Source: an uncultured Carboxylicivirga sp. (lineage in GTDB: Bacteria > Bacteroidota > Bacteroidia > Bacteroidales > Marinilabiliaceae). From it: a stretch of 64,000 nucleotides of DNA. Positions within the stretch are counted from its first letter, which is position 1. Every line of letters begins with the position of its first letter. The notes beneath the pieces are model-generated. The model saw only the letters and a program-made list of their open reading frames with translations, was not told the origin of the DNA and searched no databases. Positions 17,047-26,207 of this stretch are shown piece by piece. The stretch spans positions 1-64,000 of the forward strand of contig CANLLN010000013.1 in NCBI GenBank assembly GCA_947491945.1, in the 5' to 3' direction. Made by a program: the position numbers and the translations under genes.

Positions 17047-17092
17047 TACTTAACCCTTCGGTTTACCAAAATTTCTATAAAAAAGAGTGTTA

Positions 17093-18292
17093 ATGAAAGT
17101 AGTCGAGGTTTTAGATAAGCAGTCGCAAAAGCAGTTTTTAGATGTTGTCGATCTCATCTATAAAGATGATGAAGCTTATGTGCGTCCCTTGGATGGGATG
17201 ATTGAAGAGGTGTTCGACCCTGCACAGAATTCTTTTTTTACCCATGGTAAGGCTACTCGTTTTATCCTGATAAGAAAGGGTGAAGTGATTGGTCGTGTAG
17301 CTGCATTTATCAATTACAACAAAGCGAATGGTTATGAACAGCCTACCGGCGGAATGGGCTTTTTCGAAAGTATCAACGATAGAGAGGTAGCTTTTACCCT
17401 CCTAAAAGCTGCTGAAAACTGGCTGAAAAGCAATGATATGGAAGCCATGGACGGCCCAATAAACTTTGGGGAGAACGATACCTTTTGGGGGTGTTTGGTC
17501 GATGGTTTTACCCAGCCCGGTTTTGGTATGCAGTATAATCCTCCCTATTACCGACAGTTTTTTGAGGATTATGGATTCACTACCTACTACGAGCAAATAA
17601 CCAGTCATCTCGACTTGACGGTGCCCTTTCCGGAGCGTTTCTGGAAGATTGCCGGATGGGTAGTCAGGAAAGAAGGTTTTTCATTTAAACACTTTAAGAT
17701 AAGTGAGGCCGATAGTTTTATCGATGACTTTGAAAAAGTATATAATGATGCCTGGCGTTTTCATGAAAACTTTACGCCCATTGATAAAAAAATGCTGAAG
17801 GCTACTATGGATAAAGCCAAGTCATTTATGATGGAAGACTTGATCTGGTATGCCTATCATGAAAATAAGCCCATTGGCTTTTTGGTGCTTTTCCCAGACG
17901 TGAATCAAATTCTTAAACATTTTAACGGCCGCCTTACATTTTTGAATAAACTCCGTTTCTGGTGGATGAAGCGGAATAACTATATGACGAGGGCAAGGGT
18001 TGTTATCTTGGGTGTGGTACCTAAGTTTCAGCGATCGGGCATTGAGTCGGGGCTTTTCTGGCACCTCAAGGGTGCGATTGATAAGAATCCGCAGCTCAAA
18101 GAGTTGGAAATCTCCTGGGTGGGCGATTTTAACCCGAAGATGCGCGCATTGCAAGAATCCATGGGGGCTGCCTTTGGTAAAAAACACATCACCTACAGGT
18201 ATTTGTTTAATAATAAAACCAATGAAGAAGTAAGGGCATCATCCATACCCGTTGACACCAAGTATAATGCGGCTGCAGAAAAAGAATTATAA
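17093..18292 (+). CDS. GNAT-like N-acetyltransferase (YghO type)
   Basis: A 399-residue cytosolic protein resembling the YghO group of double-GNAT-fold acetyltransferases. Visible features are a first GNAT half (FILIRKGEVIGRVAAFIN), the family stretch DGPINFGENDTFWGCLVDGF, and a second GNAT half with a probable acetyl-CoA-binding strand-loop (RVVILGVVPKFQRSGIESGL). A GTG lies 6 bases upstream in frame; the ATG is preferred. The substrate is unknown; its position before rpmE does not inform function. Confidence 0.75.
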   Translation: MKVVEVLDKQSQKQFLDVVDLIYKDDEAYVRPLDGMIEEVFDPAQNSFFTHGKATRFILIRKGEVIGRVAAFINYNKANGYEQPTGGMGFFESINDREVAFTLLKAAENWLKSNDMEAMDGPINFGENDTFWGCLVDGFTQPGFGMQYNPPYYRQFFEDYGFTTYYEQITSHLDLTVPFPERFWKIAGWVVRKEGFSFKHFKISEADSFIDDFEKVYNDAWRFHENFTPIDKKMLKATMDKAKSFMMEDLIWYAYHENKPIGFLVLFPDVNQILKHFNGRLTFLNKLRFWWMKRNNYMTRARVVILGVVPKFQRSGIESGLFWHLKGAIDKNPQLKELEISWVGDFNPKMRALQESMGAAFGKKHITYRYLFNNKTNEEVRASSIPVDTKYNAAAEKEL

Positions 18293-18319
18293 ATTTCAGA
18301 GATTAAATGCATTAAAAGC

Positions 18320-18350
18320 TTTGTAGGTTAAAATTTATAATTTACCTTTG
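18320..18350 (+). promoter_or_regulatory. Promoter of rpmE (L31)
   Basis: TTTG (18320-18323), a 19-base spacer, then TACCTTTG (18343-18350) match both Bacteroidota promoter elements exactly. The ATG of rpmE is 46 bases downstream. This is the clearest promoter in the window. Confidence 0.75.
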
Positions 18351-18395
18351 CAGCCCGATAGGAACAAGAATACTAAAGAAATAAATTATATAACA

Positions 18396-18656
18396 ATGAA
18401 ACAGGGAATTCATCCAGACAATTACAGGTTGGTAGCATTTACCGACATGTCTAATGGGGATACGTTCATAACTCGTTCTACTGTTAACACTAAAGATACT
18501 GTTGAAATCGACGGCGTTGAATATCCTCAGGTTAAGTTAGAAATTTCAAGTACGTCTCACCCATTTTATACTGGTAAGATGAAACTTGTTGATACTGCAG
18601 GACGTGTAGATAAGTTCATGAGCAGATACCAAAAGCACTTCGACAAGCGTAAATAA
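18396..18656 (+). CDS. rpmE2: 50S ribosomal protein L31 type B
   Basis: L31 bridges the two ribosomal subunits. The 86-residue protein begins [15 protein letters not shown] and ends [11 protein letters not shown], matching the type B form. It contains no cysteine, so it is the zinc-independent (C-minus) version rather than the zinc-binding C-plus type. The frame is open further upstream, but the ATG at 18396 gives the canonical N-terminus. It has its own strong promoter and terminator. Confidence 0.97.
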   Translation: MKQGIHPDNYRLVAFTDMSNGDTFITRSTVNTKDTVEIDGVEYPQVKLEISSTSHPFYTGKMKLVDTAGRVDKFMSRYQKHFDKRK

Positions 18657-18680
18657 TTACGTTTTGTGTGATAAGATATT

Positions 18681-18710
18681 AAGCTTCGGATTTTCCGAAG
18701 CTTTTTTTTT
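18681..18710 (+). terminator. Intrinsic terminator of rpmE
   Basis: A perfect 10-base stem (AAGCTTCGGA at 18681-18690, TCCGAAGCTT at 18694-18703) with a 3-base loop is followed by a T run to 18710. Confidence 0.9.
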
Positions 18711-18762
18711 ACAATTATTGTAAATTGTGGCTTATTTTTTTGTTGATAGAAAATAGCAGGTT

Positions 18763-19977
18763 ATGAACCTCATATTGTTTGATAATGCATTTCGCAGTGG
18801 TATGTTGCCACTGACCTTTACGCGCCCACAGGCTGCTTTACGCATTGGCATTCTAACAGTGAAAGAGAAATGGGAGCTTCACCTCGCTGCTGAAGGCAGT
18901 TATCTGACAAGTCCCGTTTTGACGCCAAAATTTCCTATGAAGCAAGCTGATGATAATTTGTGCATATCGGCTTCTTTATTGCCTGACACTGCGCTGGTGA
19001 ATGCCATTGTGAGTTTGAATAAGCAGCAGGCACTCGTGAAGGACGGTATGCTGCTGGCCGTGCGCTGTGGCAAGCGCGATTTGGAGGCAGTTCGTGATGA
19101 GCAGCTGGCACTCTTTGAGTGCGTCGAGTACACGGCGGAGCTCAGATATCTGGATAAAGTGCATTGTATTATCAGCAATAATAGAGACGAGATCGTGCGT
19201 GATTTCGCCTTACTGACAAAGGGACGCCGTTCACAGGCTATCGACGAAAGCGTAACGCTTGTGGGTGTGAAGCAGCAGCCTGAGTTGGCTCAACAGATCT
19301 TTATTGAAGAGGGTGCTCAGGTGGGATATTGCTATTTAAATCCAACAGAAGGTCCTATTTATATAGGAAAGGATGCGATAATAGCCGAGGGTGCTATGCT
19401 GCGCGGTCCGCTGGCCATTGGTGAAGCGGCGCAGATAAGCCTTGGCGCTAAACTGCTGCCGGGTACTACCGTGGGTCCCTGGTCCAAAGTGGGAGGTGAA
19501 GTGAGCAATGCCGTTATCAGTGGATACTCCAATAAAGTACATGATGGATATCTGGGCGATTCTGTTTTGGGAGAGTGGTGTAATCTGGGAGCTGCCACCA
19601 ATACCTCCAACCTGAAAAATGATTTTGCCCTAGTGAAGCTATGGGATTATAGTACAGGTCGCTTTGCACGAACTAATTTGCAAATGTGTGGCCTTGTAAT
19701 GGGCGATTACTCGCGTTGTGCCATCAGTACAACTTTTAACTCAGGCACTGTAGTCGGCGTTGGCAGTAATATATTCGGTAGTGGTTTTCCCCGAAATTTC
19801 GTACCTTCTTTTGTGATTGGTGGCGCACAAGGCTATAAGGTAAATGGCTTGAAGACGATGTTGAAAACTGCCAACATTGCCATGGAGCGAAGGGGAAGTG
19901 CACTGAGCGAGGCCGATGTTGCGGTATTGCAAAATGTGTTTGATGAAACTCAGGTATACCGAGCCTCCCTAAAATAA
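18763..19977 (+). CDS. GlmU-like putative sugar nucleotidyltransferase (NTP_transf_4)
   Basis: The 404-residue protein pairs an N-terminal nucleotidyltransferase-like domain with a C-terminal left-handed beta-helix. The N-terminus (LILFDNAFRSGMLPLTFTRPQAALRIG) is the mark of the Bacteroidota NTP_transf_4 family and differs from the usual GxGTRM loop. From about residue 185 hexapeptide-like repeats appear (IYIGKDAIIAEGAMLRGP, AQISLGAKLLPGTTVGP, NLGAATNTSNLK), like the acyltransferase half of GlmU. It may make an activated amino sugar for cell-surface glycans, but substrates are not known. Confidence 0.82.
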   Translation: MNLILFDNAFRSGMLPLTFTRPQAALRIGILTVKEKWELHLAAEGSYLTSPVLTPKFPMKQADDNLCISASLLPDTALVNAIVSLNKQQALVKDGMLLAVRCGKRDLEAVRDEQLALFECVEYTAELRYLDKVHCIISNNRDEIVRDFALLTKGRRSQAIDESVTLVGVKQQPELAQQIFIEEGAQVGYCYLNPTEGPIYIGKDAIIAEGAMLRGPLAIGEAAQISLGAKLLPGTTVGPWSKVGGEVSNAVISGYSNKVHDGYLGDSVLGEWCNLGAATNTSNLKNDFALVKLWDYSTGRFARTNLQMCGLVMGDYSRCAISTTFNSGTVVGVGSNIFGSGFPRNFVPSFVIGGAQGYKVNGLKTMLKTANIAMERRGSALSEADVAVLQNVFDETQVYRASLK

Positions 19978-20063
19978 TTTTGGCACACCAATTGACAATA
20001 GCAGAGGCGTATAGTTTGTGGGTGTCAAGCCGACAAATTGTCATAAATGACTTCCAATAAGAG

Positions 20064-22523
20064 ATGATATATATGGATAATAATAAATTTGGTCTTGAAA
20101 CGATGCTTGTGTCTGATGTTTTTGAGTCTGATGCTGAGTTTATTCCAATAGTAACGGATGAAGATGAACAAAATGTCAGGGCTTTTGAAGTGCCTGACAT
20201 ACTGCCAATATTACCCCTGCGTAACACGGTTCTATTTCCGGGGGTAATCATTCCCATTTCTATTGGAAGGGATAAATCACTGAAGTTAATTCGCGATATA
20301 CAAAAGTCAAAAGGTGTTTTTGGTGCAGTAGCACAAAAAAATATCAAGGACGATAATCCACAAAAGGACGATCTTTTCGAGATTGGTACCGTGGCGAAAG
20401 TCATCAAGGTGCTGGAAATGCCTGATAATTCCACTTCGGTGATTATACAGGGTAAAAAGCGTTTTCAGTTAGAGGAGATGGTGACCGATGAGCCTTACCA
20501 TAAGGCCAAAGTGAAGGGGCTGGATGATGACATTGATGAGGCGCAGAAAGGTGAGTTTGAGGCGGTAGTTAGCTCAATTAAGGATTTATCGTTGCGCGTG
20601 ATAAAAGCATCATCCAATGTGCCACCTGAGGCTTCTTTCGCCGTTAAAAATATTGAAAACGATGCCTTTCTTATCAATTTTGTGTGCTCTAATTCCGATA
20701 TCAGTGTTGAGCAGAAACAGGAATTACTGGATAAGAACAGCTTGTTTGAAAGGGGGATGTTGTTGCTCGAGCATTTAGCACGTGAGGTGCAGATGCAGGA
20801 GCTGAAGAGCGATATACAGAGCCGGGTGAAACAGGATATTGATCAGCAGCAGCGTGAATATATGTTGCAGCAGCAGATCAAGACCATTCAGGATGAGCTG
20901 GGCTCAAGTCCTATTGAGCAGGAGATCAAAGACCTGAAGGAGAAGGCCAAGAAGAAAAAATGGAGCAAAGAAGTTAAGGATCTTTTTAAGAAGGAGCTCG
21001 ATAAGTTGCAGCGCCTGAATCCGGCAGCCGGCGAGTATTCTGTACAGCATAACTATTTGCAGACCCTCATTGACCTGCCGTGGAATGAGTTTACGAAGGA
21101 TAACTACGATTTAAATCGTGCCGAGCGTATATTAGATCGTGATCATTATGGGCTTGATAAGGTAAAGGAGCGCATTCTTGAACACCTGGCAGTGCTCAAG
21201 TTAAAGGGTGAGTTAAAGTCGCCCATCATCTGTTTATACGGCCCTCCTGGGGTGGGTAAAACATCGCTTGGTAAATCCATTGCCGAATCCCTGGGGCGCA
21301 AATACGTGCGTATGTCACTGGGTGGTGTGCATGATGAGGCCGAGATACGTGGTCATCGTAAAACCTATATTGGTGCAATGCCGGGCCGTATCATTCAGAG
21401 CATAAAGAAGGCCGGCGCCGCTAACCCGGTTTTCATACTCGATGAGATTGACAAAGTAAATGCCAGTGCACACGGTGATCCTTCGGCTGCTTTGCTTGAA
21501 GTATTAGATCCTGAGCAGAACGAGCATTTTCATGACAACTTCCTGGAGGTGGATTTCGACTTGTCAAAAACTATGTTTGTGGCTACCGCCAATACCCTGG
21601 GTGGCATCTCACAACCTTTACTTGACCGTATGGAGCTGATTGATGTGAGTGGCTACATTCTGGAGGAAAAGACGGAGATTGCCCGGCGTCACCTGCTACC
21701 TAAGCAGATGGAAAACCATGGTATTGCCAAGGGAACCATCTCGGTAAGTAAAAAAGTACTGTCGTACATTGTGGAGTCCTATACCCGCGAATCGGGCGTG
21801 CGGGAACTGGATAAGGTGTTGGCGAAATTGTGCCGTAAGGTAGCGCTTAAGATTGCCAAGGAGGAAGATCTGAAGAAGACCATCTCTGTTAAGGATGTAA
21901 CCACTTACCTGGGTGTGCCTCGTTTCTCAAAGGATAAATGGCAGGACAATGAAACGGCCGGTGTCGTTACAGGCTTGGCATGGACAGCTGTAGGCGGTGA
22001 GATTTTATTTGTTGAAACAAGCCTGAGTAAAGGAAAAGGGAAGCTTACCCTGACGGGTAATCTGGGTGATGTGATGAAAGAGTCGGCCCTGCTGGCTCTT
22101 GAATACCTGAAGGCCAACGCTGAAAAGCTAGGTATTAAGAATGAAGCTTTTGATGAGTGGAATGTGCATGTGCACGTGCCCGAAGGTGCTATACCGAAAG
22201 ATGGTCCTTCAGCCGGCGTTACCATGGTTACATCGCTGGCCTCAGCCTTTACGCAGCGTAAGGTAAGGGCACGCCTGGCAATGACGGGTGAGATTACCTT
22301 GCGGGGTAAAGTACTGCCCGTAGGAGGTATTAAAGAAAAGATATTGGCGGCCAAACGGGCCGGCATCACCGATGTTATTCTTTCGCAAGAAAATGAAAAG
22401 GATATCGAGGAGATCAACGATATTTATCTGGAAGGTCTTAACTTCCATTTTGTAAAAGAAGTGTCGGAGGTATTGAAGCTGGCCTTGCTTGATGAAAAGG
22501 TAAAAAATGCCTTGAGCATATAA
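20064..22523 (+). CDS. lon: ATP-dependent protease Lon
   Basis: Lon degrades misfolded and regulatory proteins in the cytosol. The 819-residue protein has the N-terminal substrate-binding domain ([20 protein letters not shown]), a coiled-coil stretch, the AAA+ module with Walker [10 protein letters not shown] near residue 394 and Walker B VFILDEID, and the protease domain. The catalytic dyad is Ser716 in PKDGPSAG and Lys759 in GGIKEK, 43 residues apart as in E. coli. An in-frame ATG at 20073 is an alternative start; the difference is three residues. A hairpin shared with the convergent DraG-family gene follows. Confidence 0.97.
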   Translation: MIYMDNNKFGLETMLVSDVFESDAEFIPIVTDEDEQNVRAFEVPDILPILPLRNTVLFPGVIIPISIGRDKSLKLIRDIQKSKGVFGAVAQKNIKDDNPQKDDLFEIGTVAKVIKVLEMPDNSTSVIIQGKKRFQLEEMVTDEPYHKAKVKGLDDDIDEAQKGEFEAVVSSIKDLSLRVIKASSNVPPEASFAVKNIENDAFLINFVCSNSDISVEQKQELLDKNSLFERGMLLLEHLAREVQMQELKSDIQSRVKQDIDQQQREYMLQQQIKTIQDELGSSPIEQEIKDLKEKAKKKKWSKEVKDLFKKELDKLQRLNPAAGEYSVQHNYLQTLIDLPWNEFTKDNYDLNRAERILDRDHYGLDKVKERILEHLAVLKLKGELKSPIICLYGPPGVGKTSLGKSIAESLGRKYVRMSLGGVHDEAEIRGHRKTYIGAMPGRIIQSIKKAGAANPVFILDEIDKVNASAHGDPSAALLEVLDPEQNEHFHDNFLEVDFDLSKTMFVATANTLGGISQPLLDRMELIDVSGYILEEKTEIARRHLLPKQMENHGIAKGTISVSKKVLSYIVESYTRESGVRELDKVLAKLCRKVALKIAKEEDLKKTISVKDVTTYLGVPRFSKDKWQDNETAGVVTGLAWTAVGGEILFVETSLSKGKGKLTLTGNLGDVMKESALLALEYLKANAEKLGIKNEAFDEWNVHVHVPEGAIPKDGPSAGVTMVTSLASAFTQRKVRARLAMTGEITLRGKVLPVGGIKEKILAAKRAGITDVILSQENEKDIEEINDIYLEGLNFHFVKEVSEVLKLALLDEKVKNALSI

Positions 22524-22551
22524 GCGGGCATGGTTCAAATAATATTAAGAT

Positions 22552-22590
22552 CAGCGGCTAAGCATAATGTTTAGCCGCTGTTTAGTTTAT
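22552..22590 (+). terminator. Terminator hairpin between lon and the DraG-family gene
   Basis: A perfect 10-base stem (CAGCGGCTAA at 22552-22561, TTAGCCGCTG at 22571-22580; 9-base loop) is followed by TTTAGTTTAT. It lies between two convergent stop codons and may serve both directions. Confidence 0.7.
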
Positions 22591-23402
22591 TGATTCTGAA
22601 AATTAGGCTGCAATTGCTTATCAATACTCATTTCCCGACAATAAGTTTCCTCAAAGGCTATCATCACCTCTTCCAATGCGCCGGAGAGGCGAACTAACGA
22701 TTTGCGCATAATAGCCTTGGGTATGTGCTGGTAATAGGCTTGCGCCAGGGCTCCGGTAATGCTTGCGATGGTGTTGCTGGGACCGCCCATTAGCACGGCC
22801 TTGCGTATGGCATCTTCAAAGCTGGAAGCATGTAAAAAAGCCATGATGGCGCAGGGTACTGGTGATTGATATTTTCGCTGTAGTGCAGTCGCGCAGTCTA
22901 TATTCCATTCCTGAGGCAGGACATAACCTATTTCCTCTTCCATAAATGCCTTCACCTGTTCTTTATTGCGAGTTTCACGTGCTAAATAAATGGCACCACA
23001 GAATGCTTTTGAGGCTTTAATCTTTGCAGGGTCGACGTGGGTGATGATCGTTGCTTTTTCGGCCTCCGCCATGGCTGCCTCAAGTGAGGGAGCTGCAAAG
23101 CCAATGGGACTAATGCGCCGGGCAGCTCCGTCGCCCCTGCTCTTGTATATCTCTGTGGGCTTATCGCTGAGTGCCCATTCCAGAAATTCGGGCTGATAAC
23201 CTGCCCTGGGGAATTTTCGTGTCCATTGCTTTAAGGCGGTGTCGTAGGCAATCCCGTTTAGGATGGCATCGGCCGTGGCAATGGTTAGTATGGTGTCATC
23301 CGTATAGGAAGAAATGGGTTTCAGAAGTTGGAAATCAATATTTGTGTGCGGCGAATGGATAAATGCCGACCCAATGATATCTCCTACAATTGCTCCTCTC
23401 AT
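22587..23402 (-). CDS. ADP-ribosylglycohydrolase (DraG) family protein with altered metal site
   Basis: DraG-family enzymes remove ADP-ribose from proteins or nucleic acids, or hydrolyse ADP-ribose derivatives, with two metal ions. I start at the ATG 23402 (MRGAIVGDIIGSAF), 271 residues; the longer frame has an unlikely N-terminus, and a -7 box lies just upstream of this ATG. The first metal motif is present (Thr34-Asp35-Asp36-Thr37), as is a DGAARRISPIGF motif. However, the second motif, normally GGDSDT, reads GGPSNT at 206-211, so both aspartates are gone. The protein may bind one metal, use other ligands, or be inactive. It is convergent with lon. Confidence 0.8.
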   Translation of the reverse strand: MRGAIVGDIIGSAFIHSPHTNIDFQLLKPISSYTDDTILTIATADAILNGIAYDTALKQWTRKFPRAGYQPEFLEWALSDKPTEIYKSRGDGAARRISPIGFAAPSLEAAMAEAEKATIITHVDPAKIKASKAFCGAIYLARETRNKEQVKAFMEEEIGYVLPQEWNIDCATALQRKYQSPVPCAIMAFLHASSFEDAIRKAVLMGGPSNTIASITGALAQAYYQHIPKAIMRKSLVRLSGALEEVMIAFEETYCREMSIDKQLQPNFQNQ

Positions 23403-23427
23403 GGTTTCACATTTAGGTTTGGTACAG

Positions 23428-23435
23428 CAAAAATA
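23428..23435 (-). promoter_or_regulatory. Putative -7 box of the DraG-family gene
   Basis: The minus strand reads TATTTTTG, an exact -7 match, ending 26 bases before the ATG at 23402. Transcription from here would exclude the longer upstream frame. Confidence 0.45.
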
Positions 23436-23608
23436 GTGTTTCCCCTCGTGAGATTTTCTATGCGGCTGTGCCCTTGTGGTTAATACTTCTTTTTCAGCGA
23501 CTAACATAAGGAAGTTTTTGACGAATGATGTTTCAATTTCGCTTCGTTAACTTGATTTTACAGGATATTTTGTCGTGCTTATATTTTAGTTTTCAAATTG
23601 ATATCAAC

Positions 23609-24718
23609 ATGGGTGAGCGTCTTAAATATTTTCTTGGATTCATTATTGCCTGTGTCTCCATCTTTCTCCTTTGGTACTTCAGAGCGGTGGTTTCATTTCT
23701 GATCGTCTCGGCTGTTTTGTCGTTAGTGGCCCGCCCGATATTTGATGTAATTAAACGACTGAAGATAAAAAGGTGGCAACCTTCTAATACGCTGGGGGCC
23801 TTACTTACGGTGGTCACCCTTTGGGTTTTTGTACTTTTGTTTTTTCGGGCGAGTGTGCCCTTTGTGGTAAAGGAGATTCATTTTTTGTCAAGTGTGGACT
23901 TAAATGCCGTTTTTGATAAGTCAGAGCGCTTATTCGGAACTACCCTTGGTTTTTTGAGAGATTCAGAGTTTGGCCGGGCTGGGTTGGAGGTTGTGGAGGA
24001 GCAGCTGAAGGAAACAGCACTTACTTTTTTCGATTTTTCACGTTTGCGGGATATCTTCTCCAGCCTGGTTGCTTTTTTGGGCGGGGTATTTATTTTCGCC
24101 TTCAGTGTTTCGTTCATCACTTTCTTTTTCATTAAAGAGGAGTGGTTGCTCATTGAAGGACTGCTATTGTTTGTTCCCAATCATTACGAAGGAGGTTTGC
24201 GCCATATGCTGGGTTCTATAAAAACCTTATTGCGGCGTTATTTTATTGGTATCATTCTACAGGTTATTCTCATTAGTGCCTTTGTTACCCTGGGGCTATC
24301 TTTGGTAGGACTGGCCTTGCAGCATGCCGTTATTATTGGGTTATTCTCCGGCTTTATTAATGTAATACCCTATATGGGTCCGCTTATTGGTGCTTTCTTT
24401 GGTTTTTTGGTTGCCATCGTTGTGTATGTTCAAATGCTGGTGCCACCCGATTTTATGCATTATATGTTTGGGGTATTCATTGTTTTTTTAATTGTGCAAT
24501 TGCTCGATAATTTAGTGTTTCAGCCTTTTATCTTCTCGGCCAGCGTGCGTGCTCATCCCCTGGAGATATTTATACTTATTCTGGCTGCCGGATACATGTC
24601 GGGCATTATTGGTATGTTTCTGGCCATTCCGGTTTATACCATTATTCGAGTAGTAGCTAAAGAGTTTTTTAACAACTATAAGCTAGTGCAAAAGCTTACC
24701 GAAAAAATTAAAGAATAG
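23609..24718 (+). CDS. AI-2E family transporter (PerM-like permease)
   Basis: The 369-residue integral membrane protein has the family's typical layout of about eight helices. A soluble stretch (about residues 80-150) follows the first three helices, and the motif GLFSGFINVIPYMGPLIGA near residue 255 is the family signature. Members export diverse small molecules or ions; the name from autoinducer-2 export applies only to some. I start at the ATG at 23609 (MGERLKYFLGF). An upstream in-frame ATG at 23525 would add an unconserved-looking leader. No partner gene is evident. Confidence 0.85.
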   Translation: MGERLKYFLGFIIACVSIFLLWYFRAVVSFLIVSAVLSLVARPIFDVIKRLKIKRWQPSNTLGALLTVVTLWVFVLLFFRASVPFVVKEIHFLSSVDLNAVFDKSERLFGTTLGFLRDSEFGRAGLEVVEEQLKETALTFFDFSRLRDIFSSLVAFLGGVFIFAFSVSFITFFFIKEEWLLIEGLLLFVPNHYEGGLRHMLGSIKTLLRRYFIGIILQVILISAFVTLGLSLVGLALQHAVIIGLFSGFINVIPYMGPLIGAFFGFLVAIVVYVQMLVPPDFMHYMFGVFIVFLIVQLLDNLVFQPFIFSASVRAHPLEIFILILAAGYMSGIIGMFLAIPVYTIIRVVAKEFFNNYKLVQKLTEKIKE

Positions 24719-24740
24719 CAGTTTTAGAATATCTTACACG

Positions 24741-24759
24741 GGCATAAACAATTTATGCC
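24741..24759 (+). terminator. Terminator-like hairpin before the act operon
   Basis: GGCATAAA (24741-24748) pairs perfectly with TTTATGCC (24752-24759) around a 3-base loop, 22 bases past the AI-2E gene stop. No T run follows, so the role is uncertain. Confidence 0.4.
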
Positions 24760-24887
24760 TTGGTTCGTTATCAATCATTGAAACTGGTAACTGTTAAAAA
24801 ATAACAACAAAATATAAAAGAACCTGAGTGGTGTTCAACTAGCTTTCAGAATCAGTGACACTCTTCAGAAACTAATTGAAATGTATT

Positions 24888-26033
24888 ATGGTAAAGACTT
24901 TATTCAGGTCCCCTTTCCAAAGTAAATTCATACTAAAGTTTTTCGGTGCCTTTCTTACCTTGTATGCTGTCTCGTTATTAACGATTCAGGTTTACGCGCA
25001 AAAAAGCGAGCCGGCGCCTGATTTAAAAGTTGGTGAGCGACTTTTTTATGGTTTGATACCCGCTGGTTTAGGAGCCCAATCCTGTGTGTCCTGTCACACC
25101 ACGCACTCAGCGGATACCATTAACTGGAACCCTTCGGCTTTGGAAATGGCCAAGGTAGCTGCCGACATGGATTTGGCTACTTTTAAAGAGCACTTGCTCA
25201 CACCCTCGGGGGCCCTGCGCGAGAAAGTTCACGTTCGCTATCAGTTAAGCGATGAGCAGCTTTTTCACTTGCAAGGCTATTTGAAGCAGCTTGTCGATAC
25301 AGGGCTTGATGACCCGCCATTGTCAATGAATAAACTTCTGCTTTTTCTTTTATTGGGCCTGGTGATGACCGTTGCCCTGGTGGATTTGTTCTATACTAAG
25401 AAGTTGCCTTACAAGGCCATTCATGTGTTAATCATTGTGTTTGGAGTCAGCTATCAGTTGAAGCTGGTGGCACACGAAGCCATTGATCTGGGAAGAAGCG
25501 AGGACTACATGCCGGATCAGCCTATTAAATTCTCGCACAAGATACATGCCGGAGACAATAAAATTGATTGTTTGTATTGTCATTCTAACGCCGACGAAGG
25601 TAAGTCGGCCGGTATTCCCAGTGCCGGAATGTGTATGAACTGTCACCAAGTGGTGCGCAACGGCACTAACTCAGGGCAGTTTGAAATAGCCAAGGTGGTG
25701 GATGCCTACGAAAATAACAAAGACATAGAATGGGTGCGCATACATAACTTACCCGATCACGTTTTCTTCAGTCATGCTCAGCATGTTAATGTGGGAGAGC
25801 GCGACTGTCAGGAATGCCATGGTGTGGTGGAAGAAATGCATATTCTTAAGCAGGAACATGATTTGTCGATGAAGTGGTGCCTCGATTGTCATAAGGAGAC
25901 AAAGGTGAACTTTATGGGTAACGATTATTACAAAACCTTTGAAGCTTTACACAAAGATTTAGCAGAAGGTGTTCGAGACTCTATTCAGGCAGTTGATATT
26001 GGCGCTAACGATTGTATGAAATGTCATCATTAA
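24888..26033 (+). CDS. actA: Alternative complex III subunit ActA (multihaem cytochrome c)
   Basis: ActA relays electrons from the iron-sulfur subunit to the cytochrome c side of alternative complex III, the quinol:electron acceptor oxidoreductase that replaces the bc1 complex. With the ATG at 24888 the protein has 381 residues. A signal-like hydrophobic N-terminus (about 12-37, ending in VYAQ) leads to six CXXCH haem sites at 66-70, 228-232, 249-253, 307-311, 331-335 and 376-380. Two hydrophobic helices (about 147-167 and 174-194) separate the first haem from the other five. The Rhodothermus ActA is described as pentahaem, so the N-terminal site is an addition. It is the first gene of the act cluster; the hydrophobic N-terminus may be a membrane anchor. 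Confidence 0.93.
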   Translation: MVKTLFRSPFQSKFILKFFGAFLTLYAVSLLTIQVYAQKSEPAPDLKVGERLFYGLIPAGLGAQSCVSCHTTHSADTINWNPSALEMAKVAADMDLATFKEHLLTPSGALREKVHVRYQLSDEQLFHLQGYLKQLVDTGLDDPPLSMNKLLLFLLLGLVMTVALVDLFYTKKLPYKAIHVLIIVFGVSYQLKLVAHEAIDLGRSEDYMPDQPIKFSHKIHAGDNKIDCLYCHSNADEGKSAGIPSAGMCMNCHQVVRNGTNSGQFEIAKVVDAYENNKDIEWVRIHNLPDHVFFSHAQHVNVGERDCQECHGVVEEMHILKQEHDLSMKWCLDCHKETKVNFMGNDYYKTFEALHKDLAEGVRDSIQAVDIGANDCMKCHH

Positions 26034-26207
26034 TTGTGAATGATATTTAAGATACAAGATAAGAAGCATCTCTACACTTGTGTTTTGATGCTAAATAAAG
26101 AAAATATGAAACGGCCATGCAAATTTGATTGTCCAAATCAAGACACAGGCGGATGATCAAATTTATTTGGGAGTTCCATCTGGCCATTGAAAAATAAATT
26201 TAAAGCG

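Noticed and set aside
19736-20434. Open frame of 232 codons antisense to the GlmU-like gene and lon
   Set aside because: It overlaps two well-supported genes on the opposite strand and matches no family.
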